Assembly (NCBI GenBank): GCA_030410095.1
Contig: JAUFRC010000001.1
Location: 2,678,501-2,742,500, forward strand
Direction of reading: 5' to 3'
Length of the DNA stretch: 64,000 bases
Source of the DNA: Paracoccus cavernae
GTDB lineage: Bacteria > Pseudomonadota > Alphaproteobacteria > Rhodobacterales > Rhodobacteraceae
In this document: positions 17,536 to 27,299 of the stretch, piece after piece
Layout: each line of letters starts with the position of its first letter
How positions within the stretch are numbered: position 1 is the first letter of the stretch
The notes under the pieces: model-generated
The model's input: only the letters and a program-made list of their open reading frames with translations
What the model was told of the DNA's origin: nothing
The model's database searches: none
Position numbers and translations under genes: made by a program

Positions 17536-19456
17536 CTATGGCACCGGCTCCTCCGCCGAAAACAGGTCGATCCGGTGCGGATTGACACGGCGCAGATCGC
17601 CGCGGCGCAAAGTTAGTCCGTGGCGATCGAAAAAGTCCAGAATCTCGATGGCGACCTTGCGACCATTGTTGACCTCGTCGCGGAAGGCGGGAGCGGTGAA
17701 CCAGCCGGTTTCAGACGCCGCACCCAGCCTGCGGATGATCGCGGCCATCTCGATCGTGGTCGCACGCAGGAAGAAATGGTCGCGCGCGACCAGATCGACC
17801 CGCCCTGACGCGCGGCCATGCGCAGGATGCGGCGGACTTCGGCCTCGTCGTTCCCGCTCGTGGTGGCGAAATCGCGCACGCGGGGTGGACGAAAGCGGGT
17901 CTCGCCGCCCAGCTCTTGGGCAATGCGGGTATAGAGCGCCTCGTCATCGGTGCTCAGGCGCGGCTTGTGGTCGGGCAAACGCAGAAAGGAGCCGTCGAGC
18001 ACGATCCGCCCCGATGCGGCCTCGGCCCGCATCAGCGCCATGAAGGCGGGCTGGGGCAGGCGCGGCACCAGACGCAGGCGCAGTGCCTCGCGCGCCATGC
18101 CCTGAAGATCGGGGTTCTCGCCATGATGGGCGGCCAGAAGGGCGGCGCTTTCGGCCTGCAAGGCATCGCGCCTGTGGCGGGTCACCGCGATCTGGTCCAG
18201 CAGGATCAGGCCGGTTTGTTCCAGCAATGCCGCACCCTGAGCGGCAGTCAGCGCGCGGTCGCGCAGAAAGACCGGCAGATCGACCAGCGCCGCAGGACTT
18301 TGTGCAAGTGCCGCAAGCGCCTCCGCCGGATCGGCATGCTCGGCGGCAACAAGCTGGGCCAGACGCTCGGGACGGGCGCGTTTGCGCGGGGGCCATGCGG
18401 ATCGATCACGCGCCCTCCGCCCATCGTGCGCCGCGCCGAGACGTCGCGCAGGATCAGGTGATCGCCCGCCGTCGCCGCAACCGGCTGGTCGAGAACAAGC
18501 TGCACCAGCCTCGCCTCGCCGGGATGCAGAGGACCGCCAAGCGGCACGATCCTCGCCCCGACTTCTGCCGCACCGATATGGAGCCGCGCCGGAGTCCATG
18601 TGATCACAGGCTTCGGCTCGCTCGCCAAAAGCCGCAAGCGGATATCGAGACGCTGGCTCGGCGCGTGCAGCGCGGGATCCATTGCGACATCGCCCCTTGT
18701 GATCACATCGCGCGAGATTTCCTCTCCGGCGAGGTTGAGGGCGCAGCGCTGTCCGGCGAAACCGGTATCGGATTTGCGGTTCTGCATATGGATGCCGCGC
18801 ACGCGCGGGCAGTTGGGAAGGGCTTATCAGAATGTGATCACCAACCGCGACCTCTCCCGAGAGCACGGTCCCCGTCACGACAACCCCGCGCCGCCAAGAA
18901 CGAAAGAGCGGTCCACCGCCATACGGAAGCGGCCGGCGCGGGCCCTTGCGGCGACCCGAGCCTCGGCGGCGGCTAGGGCGTCGCGCAGCTCTGCGATCCC
19001 TGCGCCGCTGAGCGACGAGACCGCGATGACCGGCGCGCCCGCAAAATGCGTCGGGGCCAGCAGCGCGGCAATTTCCTGCTCGCGGGCCGCGATCCTTTCC
19101 GGCCCGACCAGATCGGACTTCGTCAGCGCCACGATGGCGCCCGAGACATCGAGCAGGTCGAGAATGGCGAGATGTTCCAGTGTTTGCGGCATGATCCCGT
19201 CATCGGCGGCGATCACCAGCAGCGCGAGATCGATGCCGCCGACGCCCGCCAGCATGGTATGGACGAAACGCTCGTGCCCCGGCACATCGACGAAACCCGT
19301 GACTTTGCCCCCGCCGAGATCGGCATAGGCAAAACCCAGTTCGATGGTGATGCCGCGCGCTTTCTCTTCGGCCAGACGATCGGCATCGGTGCCGGTCAGC
19401 GCCTTGACCAGCGCGGTTTTGCCGTGATCGATATGGCCGGCAGTTCCGACAATCAT
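17536..19456 (-). CDS. selB: selenocysteine-specific elongation factor SelB (about five missing bases)
   Basis: The EF-Tu-like GTPase that brings Sec-tRNA to UGA codons marked by a SECIS hairpin. The GTPase motifs are intact: [13 protein letters not shown] (G1), [11 protein letters not shown] (G2), DVPGHE (G3) and TKSD (G4). Then come translation-factor barrels ([38 protein letters not shown]) and C-terminal winged helices ([40 protein letters not shown]) that bind SECIS RNA. Frame breaks lie near 18880, 18815 (two bases, in a GC repeat), 18395 and 17800. Repaired length is about 640 residues, normal for SelB. Start overlaps the selA stop (ATGA). Confidence 0.93.
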
Positions 19457-20787
19457 CCCGCAAGCGCCGTCAAAAGCGCCGCATCGTCTTCGAGACAGCG
19501 CAGATCCAGCACAAGGGCGCCGTCATGGATCCGCCCGATTACCGGCACCGGCAACGCGCGAAGGCGGGCAGCCAAAGCCTCCGCGTCGGGGGACAAGGCC
19601 AAAGCCGCGCTCGGCAGACCTTCGGTCGGAAAGGACCCCGATCCGGTTTGGCTGAAAGTTGTGATCACGCGCACGGAGCAGCCCAGAATAGCGGCCACTT
19701 GTGATGCCAAACGCTCGGCCTGTTCCGTGATCACAGTTTGTGATCGCGCCAAAAGCCGGAGTGTCGGAAGCTGTTCGACCAGACGGTCGGGGTCGCGATA
19801 AAGCCGAAGAACGGCCTCGGCGGCAGCGAGGCGGATCTTGTCGAGACGCAGAACCCGTTTGAGGGGTTCTTGTTGATCGCGGCGATCAGATCCTTGCGGC
19901 CGACGATAAACCCGCCTGCGGCCCGCCCAGAAGCTTGTCGCCCGAAAAGGTCACGAGATCGGCGCCATCGGCAATCGCCTCGGCCACGGTCGGCTCGCGC
20001 CGCAATCCGTAGCGCGTCAGATCGACCAGCGAGCCCGAGCCGAGATCGTTGAGCAGCGCAAGCCCCGCCGCATGGGCAATCGCGGCCAGATCGCGGGCCG
20101 CAACCTCGGTGGTAAAGCCTTCGATGCGGTAATTCGACGGGTGGACCTTCATCAGAAGGGCGGTTTCCGGCCCGATCGCATCGGCATAATCGCGGGGATG
20201 GGTGCGGTTGGTCGTACCGACCTCGCGCAAGCGCACTCCGGCTTGCGTCATGATGTCGGGCATGCGGAAAGCGCCGCCGATCTCGATCAGCTCGCCGCGA
20301 GACACCACTGCCTCGCGGCCCGCGCCAAGCGTATTCAGCGCGATCAGCACGGCGGCAGCGTTGTTGTTGACCGCCGTGGCATCCTCGGCCCCCGTCAGCT
20401 CGCAAAGCAGACCGCGCAAATGGTCGTCGCGCTGGCCGCGCCCGCCGGTTTCAAGGTCGAATTCGAGTGCCGCCGGAGCGCGCATCGCCTCGGTCGCGGC
20501 ATGGATCGCCGCCTCGGGGAGCAAAGCGCGGCCGAGATTGGTATGCAGCACGATTCCGTGAGATTGAGGATCGGACGCAGCCCCGACCGGCTGCCTTGTG
20601 CCAAGGCGTCGGCCGCCAGTCCCAAAAGCCCCGCCGCATCGGGCAGGGGATCGGCGCGGAGGCTGCGGGTATCGGCCAGCGCGGCGCGCAGGGCTGCGGT
20701 CACGGATTGCCTGCCGTAGCGCTCGACCAGATCGCCGGCCTGCGCCAGAAGCCGGTCGACCGAAGGCAGATTGCGCAGCCCCTCCAT
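19453..20787 (-). CDS. selA: L-seryl-tRNA(Sec) selenium transferase (three frame breaks)
   Basis: A PLP enzyme that converts Ser-tRNA-Sec to Sec-tRNA-Sec using selenophosphate. It opens [14 protein letters not shown]. Core motifs are [42 protein letters not shown] and the PLP lysine in [15 protein letters not shown], then [14 protein letters not shown]. The frame breaks near 20555, 19908 and 19862, each as one missing base; the third lies in AACCCGTTTGAGGGG. Repaired length is about 445 residues. The start overlaps the fdhE stop by one base (TGATG) and the stop overlaps selB, so all are translationally coupled. Confidence 0.93.
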
Positions 20788-21694
20788 CAGGCGCCGATCA
20801 GGAAGGGGTTGAAGCCGCCGCGCTTCCATTCGGTGTCGCGCATCTTGAGATCCAGACCGAGGCTGGCGACGTCGTCGGCAAGCTGCTCGAGAGAGGCGTT
20901 CTTGTTCTGGTAGAGGATCTTGGTCCAGCTGTCGCAATCACCGCAAAGCTCCGCCTTGATCACCGCATCGCCGTTCTCGACCGAGCGGTAGCTGATCTTT
21001 CCGGTCTCGCCGCAGCACAGGCACTTGATGCGGACCTCGTTCCAGAGCGTCTGGCAGCACGAACAAGAGGCATAGCGCGTGCCCTCGGCCCCTTTGTCCT
21101 CGACCACGATGGAGGCCGAGGGCAGGCCGCCACAGGCGGGGCAGATGCCGGTCCGGATCGGGACAGGCGCCTCGGGGTTCAGGGCCGCGGCCGCAATCGC
21201 GGCATGAACCTGCACGGCGGCCGCAACAAAGAGATGCGGCGCGACGCTGTCCTGGGGGATCTTGTCGGAGAGAACATTGGTAAAGAGCCAGTCACGCTCG
21301 TCATCCGAAGCGGCCAGAACCGCATCCAGCGCGAAGCGGGCAGCCTCCGGCATGTCGATCCTGGCGGCTTTGGCCAAAAACAGCGCCAGAACCTCGGGCA
21401 TACGCGCCTTGAGGTGATGGCGGTCGATCTGGGGCATCCGGCTGGAGCGTGCCAGCGCCTCCCAATCGGCGGCGGGCTTGGGGCCTCGGGCAGCTCGGCT
21501 GCCAGTTCGGCCTGAGCCCGCGTCAAAGCCGCCAGAAAGCGCAGATAGGGGGCCAGATTGGCACTGCTTGCGGCGAGATAGTCGAGACGCGCCGCACGGG
21601 CCGAAAACAGCGCCTCCGGATCGGGAAGGCGGACCAGCGGCGCCTTGTCGTAGCCGCCGATCATCGAGGGGTCGGGAGTCAGTGCTTGGGTCAT
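20787..21694 (-). CDS. fdhE: formate dehydrogenase accessory protein FdhE (one frame break)
   Basis: About 303 residues, a cytoplasmic maturation factor that interacts with the FDH catalytic subunit before Tat export. The C-terminal rubredoxin-like zinc half shows four CxxC pairs: CPACGG, CSCCQT, CLCCGE and CGDCDSW. The usual [15 protein letters not shown] end is present. The start is [20 protein letters not shown] at 21694. The frame breaks near 21478 between AELPEAP and [10 protein letters not shown], one missing base. It lies 39 bases after the gamma subunit gene and directly ahead of selA. Confidence 0.9.
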
Positions 21695-21733
21695 GCTTCC
21701 TCTCGGGCCGACCGGCCACGAAACGGCCTCGGG

Positions 21734-22422
21734 CTATTCTTCAGGTTTCGGCTTGTCGCGTCTGGCCAGCTCCTTGAGCCATTTGCGGTGGTGCTTGTAG
21801 GCCCATCCCCCGTTACCGATCCATGCGTCATCGCCCTGATCGTGCCACGGGTCCAGATTGCAGCATAAACATGCAGGATGAACAGCAAAATGACGCCGAC
21901 AGCCCCAAGAGAATGCAGCAAAAGCGCCCATCTTCTGGTTGGGATGACCACCAGATCGGGAAAGAACTGTTGCCAGATCATGATGCCGGTTGCGAACATC
22001 ACGAGGATCATCGCGGCCATGCCCCAGAAAATGAACTTCTGGCCGGCATTGTATTTGCCGAGCTCGGGCAACTTGTCCTCGTCCCCCTTGAGCAGGTCGC
22101 CGATGCGGGCCATCCATTGCAGATCCTCGCGTCGCGGCAGGTTCAGCTTCCAGAGCTGGACGAACATCACGAAGAAGCTGACCAGAAGCACGCAGCCGAT
22201 GATCGGATGCAGCCAACGCATGGTCTGCCCACCGCCGAACAAGGCCGAGAGCCAGTACAGTTCGGGCGTGAACAGCGCCAACCCCGAGACCACGAGGATC
22301 AGCATTGATGCGGCCGTGACCCAGTGGTTGATCCGCATGATCAGCCGGTAGCGGCTGACCGAAAGCGGGTGGAGGCCCTCGATATGGTCACCGGGTTGCG
22401 AATATTCCAAACGCTCGGTCAT
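21734..22422 (-). CDS. formate dehydrogenase gamma subunit, cytochrome b556 (one frame break)
   Basis: A four-helix membrane cytochrome b of the FdnI/FdoI family that takes electrons from the beta subunit to quinone. Helices include [20 protein letters not shown] (heme-ligand His), [38 protein letters not shown] and [20 protein letters not shown], with further His residues. The frame breaks near 21830, just after TIRAMT, and resumes as [20 protein letters not shown], ending at 21734. About 229 residues. The ATG overlaps the beta stop by one base. Confidence 0.9.
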
Positions 22423-23408
22423 CACGTCTCCTCCGTCTCGGGCTTGATCTCGGCCTCGACCAGCGTTTCGGCATGGACCTCGTCCTCGGCCTCGACCTTG
22501 TTGGCGCGACCCAGAAGCCCGTGCAGCAAGGAGCCGACGGCAGCCAGTCCGATGGCAGCCAGACCGAGCTTTTGGCGGGTCCTTTCCACCCTCGACCACC
22601 GTGGAGATCGACGGATTTTCGGGCAGGTTGGCGTAAAGCTGCGGCTGGTCGGCGTGGTGGAGCACATACATCACATGTGTCCCGCCAACGCCCTGCGGAT
22701 CGTAAAGCCCCGCATTTTCGTAGCCGCGCGACTTCAGATCCTCGATCCTGCCCTGAGCGTGGGTGATCATGTCCTCCTTGTGGCCGAACAGGATCGCCTC
22801 GGTCGGGCAGGCCTTGGCGCAAGCCGGACCCTGACCCACCGAAACGCGGTCGGAGCAAAGCGTGCATTTGTGGGACTTGTGGTCGGTCTGGCTGATGCGC
22901 GGAATGTCGAAGGGACAGCCCGAAACGCAATAGCCGCAGCCGATGCAATTCTCGTGGATGAAATCCACGATCCCGTTCGAATATTGCACGATCGCGCCGG
23001 GTGCAGGGCATGCCTTGAGGCAGCCCGGATCCTCGCAATGCATGCAGCCGTCCTTGCGGATCAGCCATTCGAAGTCGCCGGTCACCGGATTGTCGAATTC
23101 GGTGAAGCGCATCAGCGTATACATCTCGGGCCCGAGGTCCGAGGGTTCTCGTAGACGCCGACGTTATGTTCGATCGGCGGCGTGGTGTCGTTCCATTCTG
23201 CACAGGCCGACTGGCAGGCCTTGCAGCCGATACATTTGCTGACGTCGATCAGCTTGGCCACGGGCGTCAGCTGACGCTCGGGCGCGGGCAGATCGGGCAT
23301 GGCCGAGGCGCGGACGACATCGCCCGCACCAAGGTTTGCCGGCATCGGCTGCACCGGAGGGTTGGAAACCGCCGTGCGCGGACTGTCGAGGTTCGGGTCC
23401 ATGGTCAT
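22422..23408 (-). CDS. formate dehydrogenase beta subunit, 4x[4Fe-4S] ferredoxin (frame breaks)
   Basis: The electron-transfer subunit between the molybdenum/tungsten subunit and cytochrome b. Ferredoxin clusters appear as [45 protein letters not shown] and [21 protein letters not shown] hydrophobic C-terminal helix ([18 protein letters not shown]) followed by an acidic tail anchors it. Breaks lie near 23130 (YENPRTSG to [10 protein letters not shown]) and near 22590, where two bases seem missing around GGACCCGCCAAAAGC. Repaired, about 330 residues. Its start overlaps the alpha stop (ATGA). Confidence 0.92.
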
Positions 23409-26400
23409 GACACATTCTCCCCTTCCGACGGTTCGATATTGACGAGAAAAGCCTTGAATTCAGGCGTTTCCACGTTCGCATCCCCAACCGAAGGCGTCAG
23501 CGTATTCGGGCCGAAGCCCTTGCGCGCCGCGCCGGTAAAGCCCCAGTGCAGCGGAATGCCGATGACATGGACGAGCTTGTCGCCGCATTTCAAAGGCTTG
23601 ATCCGCTTGGTTACCAACGCTTTGGCCCAGACCTCGCCCCGCTTGGACCAGACACGGACCCAACCGCCTTTGGTGATGCCCTTTTCCGCCGCGAGTTCTT
23701 CACTGATCTCGACGAAGAATTCGGGCTGGAGGGCGGCGTTGATCTTGTTGTGCTTGGTCCAGAAGTGGAAATGCTCGGTCAGGCGATAGGAAGTCGCGAC
23801 AAAGGGGAATTCGTCGCTGGTCCCGAATTGCGCGAAATCGTCCTCGAAGACGCGCGAGGCGGGGTTGCCGCGCAGGTCCTTGTTGAAGACGTTCGCGATC
23901 GGCGATTCAAACGGCTCCATATGGGTCGGGAAAGGCCCGTCCCGCATGAGGCCGCGCGTGAACAGCCGCGACGTACCCTCGGGGTTCATGATGAAGGGCA
24001 TGACCTCTTCGGGCTTGGCGGTGGGCGCCACGTCGGGGACGTCGTAACCCGTCCATTTCGTGCCGTCCCACTCCAGCAGCTTGCGCGTCTCGTCCCAGGG
24101 CTTGCCGTGAAGATCGGCCGAAGCGCGGTTGTAGATGATGCGCCGGTTCAGCGGCCAGGCGAAGGTCCAGTTGAGATAGGCGCCGGTATCGTCGGGGTCG
24201 AAATTGTCCCGACGCGCCATATTGTTGCCGTTCTCGTTCCAGCTGCCGGAATAGATCCAGCATCCGGACATGGTCGAACCGTCGTCGCGCATCTGGCTGA
24301 AGTTCAGCAATTGCTGGCCTTTGGCCACGATGACCTTGGTCGGATCGGCGGGATCATAAAGATCCTGCAGCGCGCGGCCGTTCATTTCGCGCGCCAGCTC
24401 CTGCGGGGTCGGCTCGTCTTCGTCGGCATAGTCCCAGCTCAGGTTCAGGATCGGATCGGCATAGGCGCCGCCCTCCTGACGGTAGAGCTCTCGCACCCGC
24501 TTGAAGATCTGCGCCATGATCCAGGTATCGTGCTTGGCCTCGCCCGGAGGCGTCGCCCCCGCCCAATGCCACTGCATCCAGCGTCCCGAATTGACCAGCG
24601 CGCCTTCGTCCTCGGCGAAACAGGTCGTCGGAAGCTCGAGCACCTCGGTCTGGATCGAGGCGGTATCGACATCGTTGTTGCGGCCGTGGTTCTGCCAGAA
24701 ACGGGCCGTCTCGGTTTCGAGAGGGTCCATCACCACCAGAAGCTTCAGCTTGGACAGCGCCGCCGTGGTCTTGTTGCGGTTCGGGAAGGACAGAAGCGGG
24801 TTGAAGCCCTGACAGAAATACAGGTTCACCTCGCCGTTGTTCATCATCTCGAACATGCGCAAGACGTCGTAATTGGCGACGTCGAGCTTGGGCAGGTAGT
24901 CATAAGCCCAATCGTTTTCAGCGGTGGCGTGATCACCCCACAAAGCCTTCATGAGCGAAACCATGAACTTCGGCGTATTCTGCCAATAGCTCGTCTGGCC
25001 CGGCCGCAGGGGCTTGTTGGCGCGGCTGGCCATATAGGTCGCGTAATCGGTCTCGCGTTCGAGCGGGATGTTCATATAGCCCGGCAGAAGGTTCGACATC
25101 AGGCCGATATCGGTCAGGCCCTGGATGTTGGAATGGCCGCGCAGCGCGTTCATTCCGCCGCCCCTGACCCCGATATTGCCGAGGATCAGCTGCAACATCG
25201 CCATGCCGCGGATGTTCTGCGCGCCTTTGGAGTGCTGGGTCCAGCCGAGCGCATACATCGAGGTCATGGTTTTGGTCGGGCTGGAGCATTCGCCGATCAT
25301 CTCGGCAATGCGCAGGTAGCGCTCTTTGGGCGTGCCGCAGACCTGTTCGACCAGTTCGGGGGTATAGGCATCGACATGCTTCTTGAGCAGGTTCCAGACG
25401 CAGCGGGGATGCCCGAGGGTCATATCGACCCGCGCGAAACCTTCCTCGTCCAGCTCGTAATCCCAGCTGGAGCGGTCGAAGTCGCGTTTCTCGGCATCAT
25501 AGCCGCTGAACAGGCCGTCGGACCAACCGAACTCTTCCTTCACGATGAAGGCCGCGTTGGTGTAGTTCTTGACGTATTCCCACTGAACTTTGTCGTTGGC
25601 GATCATCCAGCGGATCATGCCCATTAGCCAGACGATGTCGGAGCCGGGACGGATCGGCGCGTAATAATCCGACACCGAAGCGGTCCGCGTGAAGCGCGGG
25701 TCGACAACGATCAGTTTCGCACCACGGTTCGCCTTGGCAACGGTCACCCATTTGAAGCCGCAAGGATGCGCTTCGGCTGCGTTCCCGCCCATGACGATCA
25801 CGAGGTCGGTGTTCTTGATATCGGTCCACGAGTTGGTCATCGCACCACGGCCGAATGTCGGGCCCAAACTGGACACCGTAGGGCCGTGTCAGACGCGCGC
25901 CTGGTTATCGAATCCCAAAAGCCCCATGCTCCGCACGACCTTGTAGGTCAGCCATGCGGTTTCGTTAGTTGCGGCGGAAGCGGCAAGAAAACCCGTCGTC
26001 AGCCAGCGGTTCACGGTGGTTCCGGCCGCGTTCTTCGCGACGAAATTCGCGTCGCGGTCGTCCTTCATGGCGCGGGCGACCTTGTCGAGCGCCTCGTCCC
26101 ACGAGATTTCCTCGAATGTATCCGAGCCGGCACGACGCAGGCGCGGCATGGTCAGACGGGTTTCCGCGTTGACGAAATCCTTGAGCGCCGCACCCTTGGG
26201 GCACAGCGTGCCGTGGTTGGTCGGGTGGTCTGCATCGCCTTCGATATGGGTGATGCGCGCGGTTTCGCCTGCTTTTACATCGCCATCCGAGTACAGGATG
26301 ATGCCGCAGGCGACAGAGCAATAGGGACAGGTGTTGCGGGTTTCCGTTGTCGAAGCGAGCTTGAAGGGCCGCACATGGGCCGCCTCTGCCGCTTCCGCAT

Positions 26401-26488
26401 CTCCGAAGCCAAGGGCCCCCAGAGATGTCACCGCGACACCCGCACCTGCGAGCTTTAGAAAGCTGCGCCGTGAGAGGTCGATATTCAT
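23405..26488 (-). CDS. formate dehydrogenase alpha subunit, selenoprotein with in-frame UGA
   Basis: 1027 residues, the periplasmic Mo/W-bis-MGD catalytic subunit of a FdnG/FdoG-type respiratory enzyme. A twin-arginine signal lies at residues 6-12 (SRRSFLK). [4Fe-4S] ligands are CPYCSVAC (54-61) and C96. TGA at 25891-25889 is codon 200 in NQARV-UGA-HGPTVSSLGPTFGRGA. That is exactly where FdnG has selenocysteine, and conservation continues across it, so it is recoding, not a stop. Later blocks include GGNAAEAHPCGFKWV and MYALGWTQHSKGAQNIRGM. The ATG at 26488 has GGAGG at suitable spacing; the ATG at 26491 is too close. Apart from UGA the frame is intact. First gene of the fdh-sel operon. Confidence 0.95.
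25846..25888 (-). promoter_or_regulatory. bacterial SECIS-like hairpin directly after the UGA
   Basis: The 43 bases following the UGA fold into a hairpin. The outer stem CACGGCC (25888-25882) pairs with GGCCGTG (25852-25846). An inner stem GTGTC (25876-25872) pairs with GACAT (25859-25855) including a G-U. The apical loop is CAGTTTGGGCCC. Size and position match E. coli fdnG/fdhF SECIS elements, which recruit SelB. Loop-level identity to the E. coli GGUCU loop is not exact. Confidence 0.8.
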
Positions 26489-26666
26489 CATTCCCTCCTG
26501 CTGCCTGTCGAAAAGATAGGTCCAATATGTTTTGGCCGAATGCAGGTTTATGTCAAGCTTCACGGAGGTTTGGCACAGGCTGCGGACCACTCTGACAGGC
26601 GGACGGCAGCCCTACGGGAGGGTCGATATTTCCTATGAATTTGGTCCGGATTGCTGCACAAAACCC

Positions 26667-26712
26667 GTGATCACATGAATGGAGAGGGAAAGCCGCGCCA
26701 ATTTGTGATCAC
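26667..26712. promoter_or_regulatory. paired GTGATCAC palindromes upstream of the fdh-sel operon
   Basis: The 235 bases between the acetyltransferase stop (26724) and the fdh alpha start (26488) hold the operon's likely promoter. Two perfect 8-base palindromes GTGATCAC lie at 26667-26674 and 26705-26712, 38 bases apart, 179 to 224 bases before the start codon. They may be an operator; no -35/-10 or FNR-type box was convincing. Confidence 0.35.
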
Positions 26713-26723
26713 TGATCGGGTTA

Positions 26724-27218
26724 TTACGCACCGTAAAAGGCCTTGTGATAACAAACCTCGCCCTCGGGCAGGAGGGACGAAACTGCGCGCCATGAAATAC
26801 TCGGCCGGAGCACCATCAAAGCGCAAAGCCGGAACAGGCGCGAAGCCGAACTTTCCGTAGAAGGCCGGATCGCCCAGAACGACACAGCCATGCGCCCCGA
26901 TGCGCACGAGATGCCGCAGCCCCTCGGTGACCAGAGCGGAGCCGATGCCACGCCCTGATCGCCCGGACGTACCGCCATCGGACCCAGCCCGTACCAGCCG
27001 GCAGCGCCGTCGCTGATCGTCACCGGCGAGAAGGCGATATGACCGACCAGACGCCCCGCATCGACCGCCACAAGGGACAAGGCAAGCTGCTGCTCGGCAC
27101 GCAGCGCGTCGATGATCGCGCCCTCGGTTCCGCTGCTATGGGGCGCGTCGGCGAAGGCGGCATCGGTCAAGGTGCGGATTTCACGGATATCGGCGGGGAT
27201 CTCTCGGCGGAGCTTCAC
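26724..27218 (-). CDS. GNAT N-acetyltransferase, YhbS-like (frame breaks)
   Basis: About 165 residues. The N-terminal part reads MKLRREIPADIREIRTLTD, then LVGHIAFSPVTISDG and LGPMAVRPGDQG. Beyond a break near 26955 the frame continues as RIGAHGCVVLGDPAFYGKFG and FAPVPALRF, the YhbS-type DPxYYxxFGF block. Near 26775 it must shift again to reach PEGEVCYHKAFYGA and the stop at 26724. Substrate unknown; YhbS relatives acetylate small molecules or protein N-termini. It is followed on the same strand by the fdh operon, but the 235-base gap argues against cotranscription. Confidence 0.75.
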   Translation of the reverse strand: MKLRREIPADIREIRTLTDAAFADAPHSSGTEGAIIDALRAEQQLALSLVAVDAGRLVGHIAFSPVTISDGAAGWYGLGPMAVRPGDQGVASAPLWSPRGCGISCASGRMAVSFWAIRPSTESSASRLFRLCALMVLRPSISWRAVSSLLPEGEVCYHKAFYGA

Positions 27219-27257
27219 ATCAGGGTCCTGAATGACGGTAACGGCGGCACGATAGGA

Positions 27258-27292
27258 ACCGGCACCGCGTCAAGCAAGACGCGAGTGCCGGT
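27258..27292 (-). terminator. strong hairpin after the demethylase pair
   Basis: ACCGGCACCGCGTC (27258-27271) and GACGCGAGTGCCGGT (27278-27292) form a 14-bp stem with one bulged A and a six-base loop. It lies just after the GbcB-like stop and 40 bases before the acetyltransferase start, so it probably ends the gbcAB transcript. There is no T-run on either side. Confidence 0.55.
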
Positions 27293-27299
27293 CGATCGC

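Noticed and set aside
23546..25627. Long open frame (about 690 codons) on the plus strand opposite fdh alpha
   Set aside because: It mirrors the high-GC codon pattern of the minus-strand gene, shows no recognisable domain, and the minus gene is unambiguous.
25889..25891. UGA splitting formate dehydrogenase alpha could be read as a nonsense mutation or two genes
   Set aside because: It is exactly at the Sec position of FdnG-type enzymes, conservation continues in the same frame, a hairpin follows, and selA, selB and tRNA-Sec are adjacent.
2690..26712. GTGATCAC sites as CRP or FNR boxes
   Set aside because: CRP needs TGTGA-N6-TCACA and FNR needs TTGAT-N4-ATCAA; these palindromes have no spacer, so they match neither.
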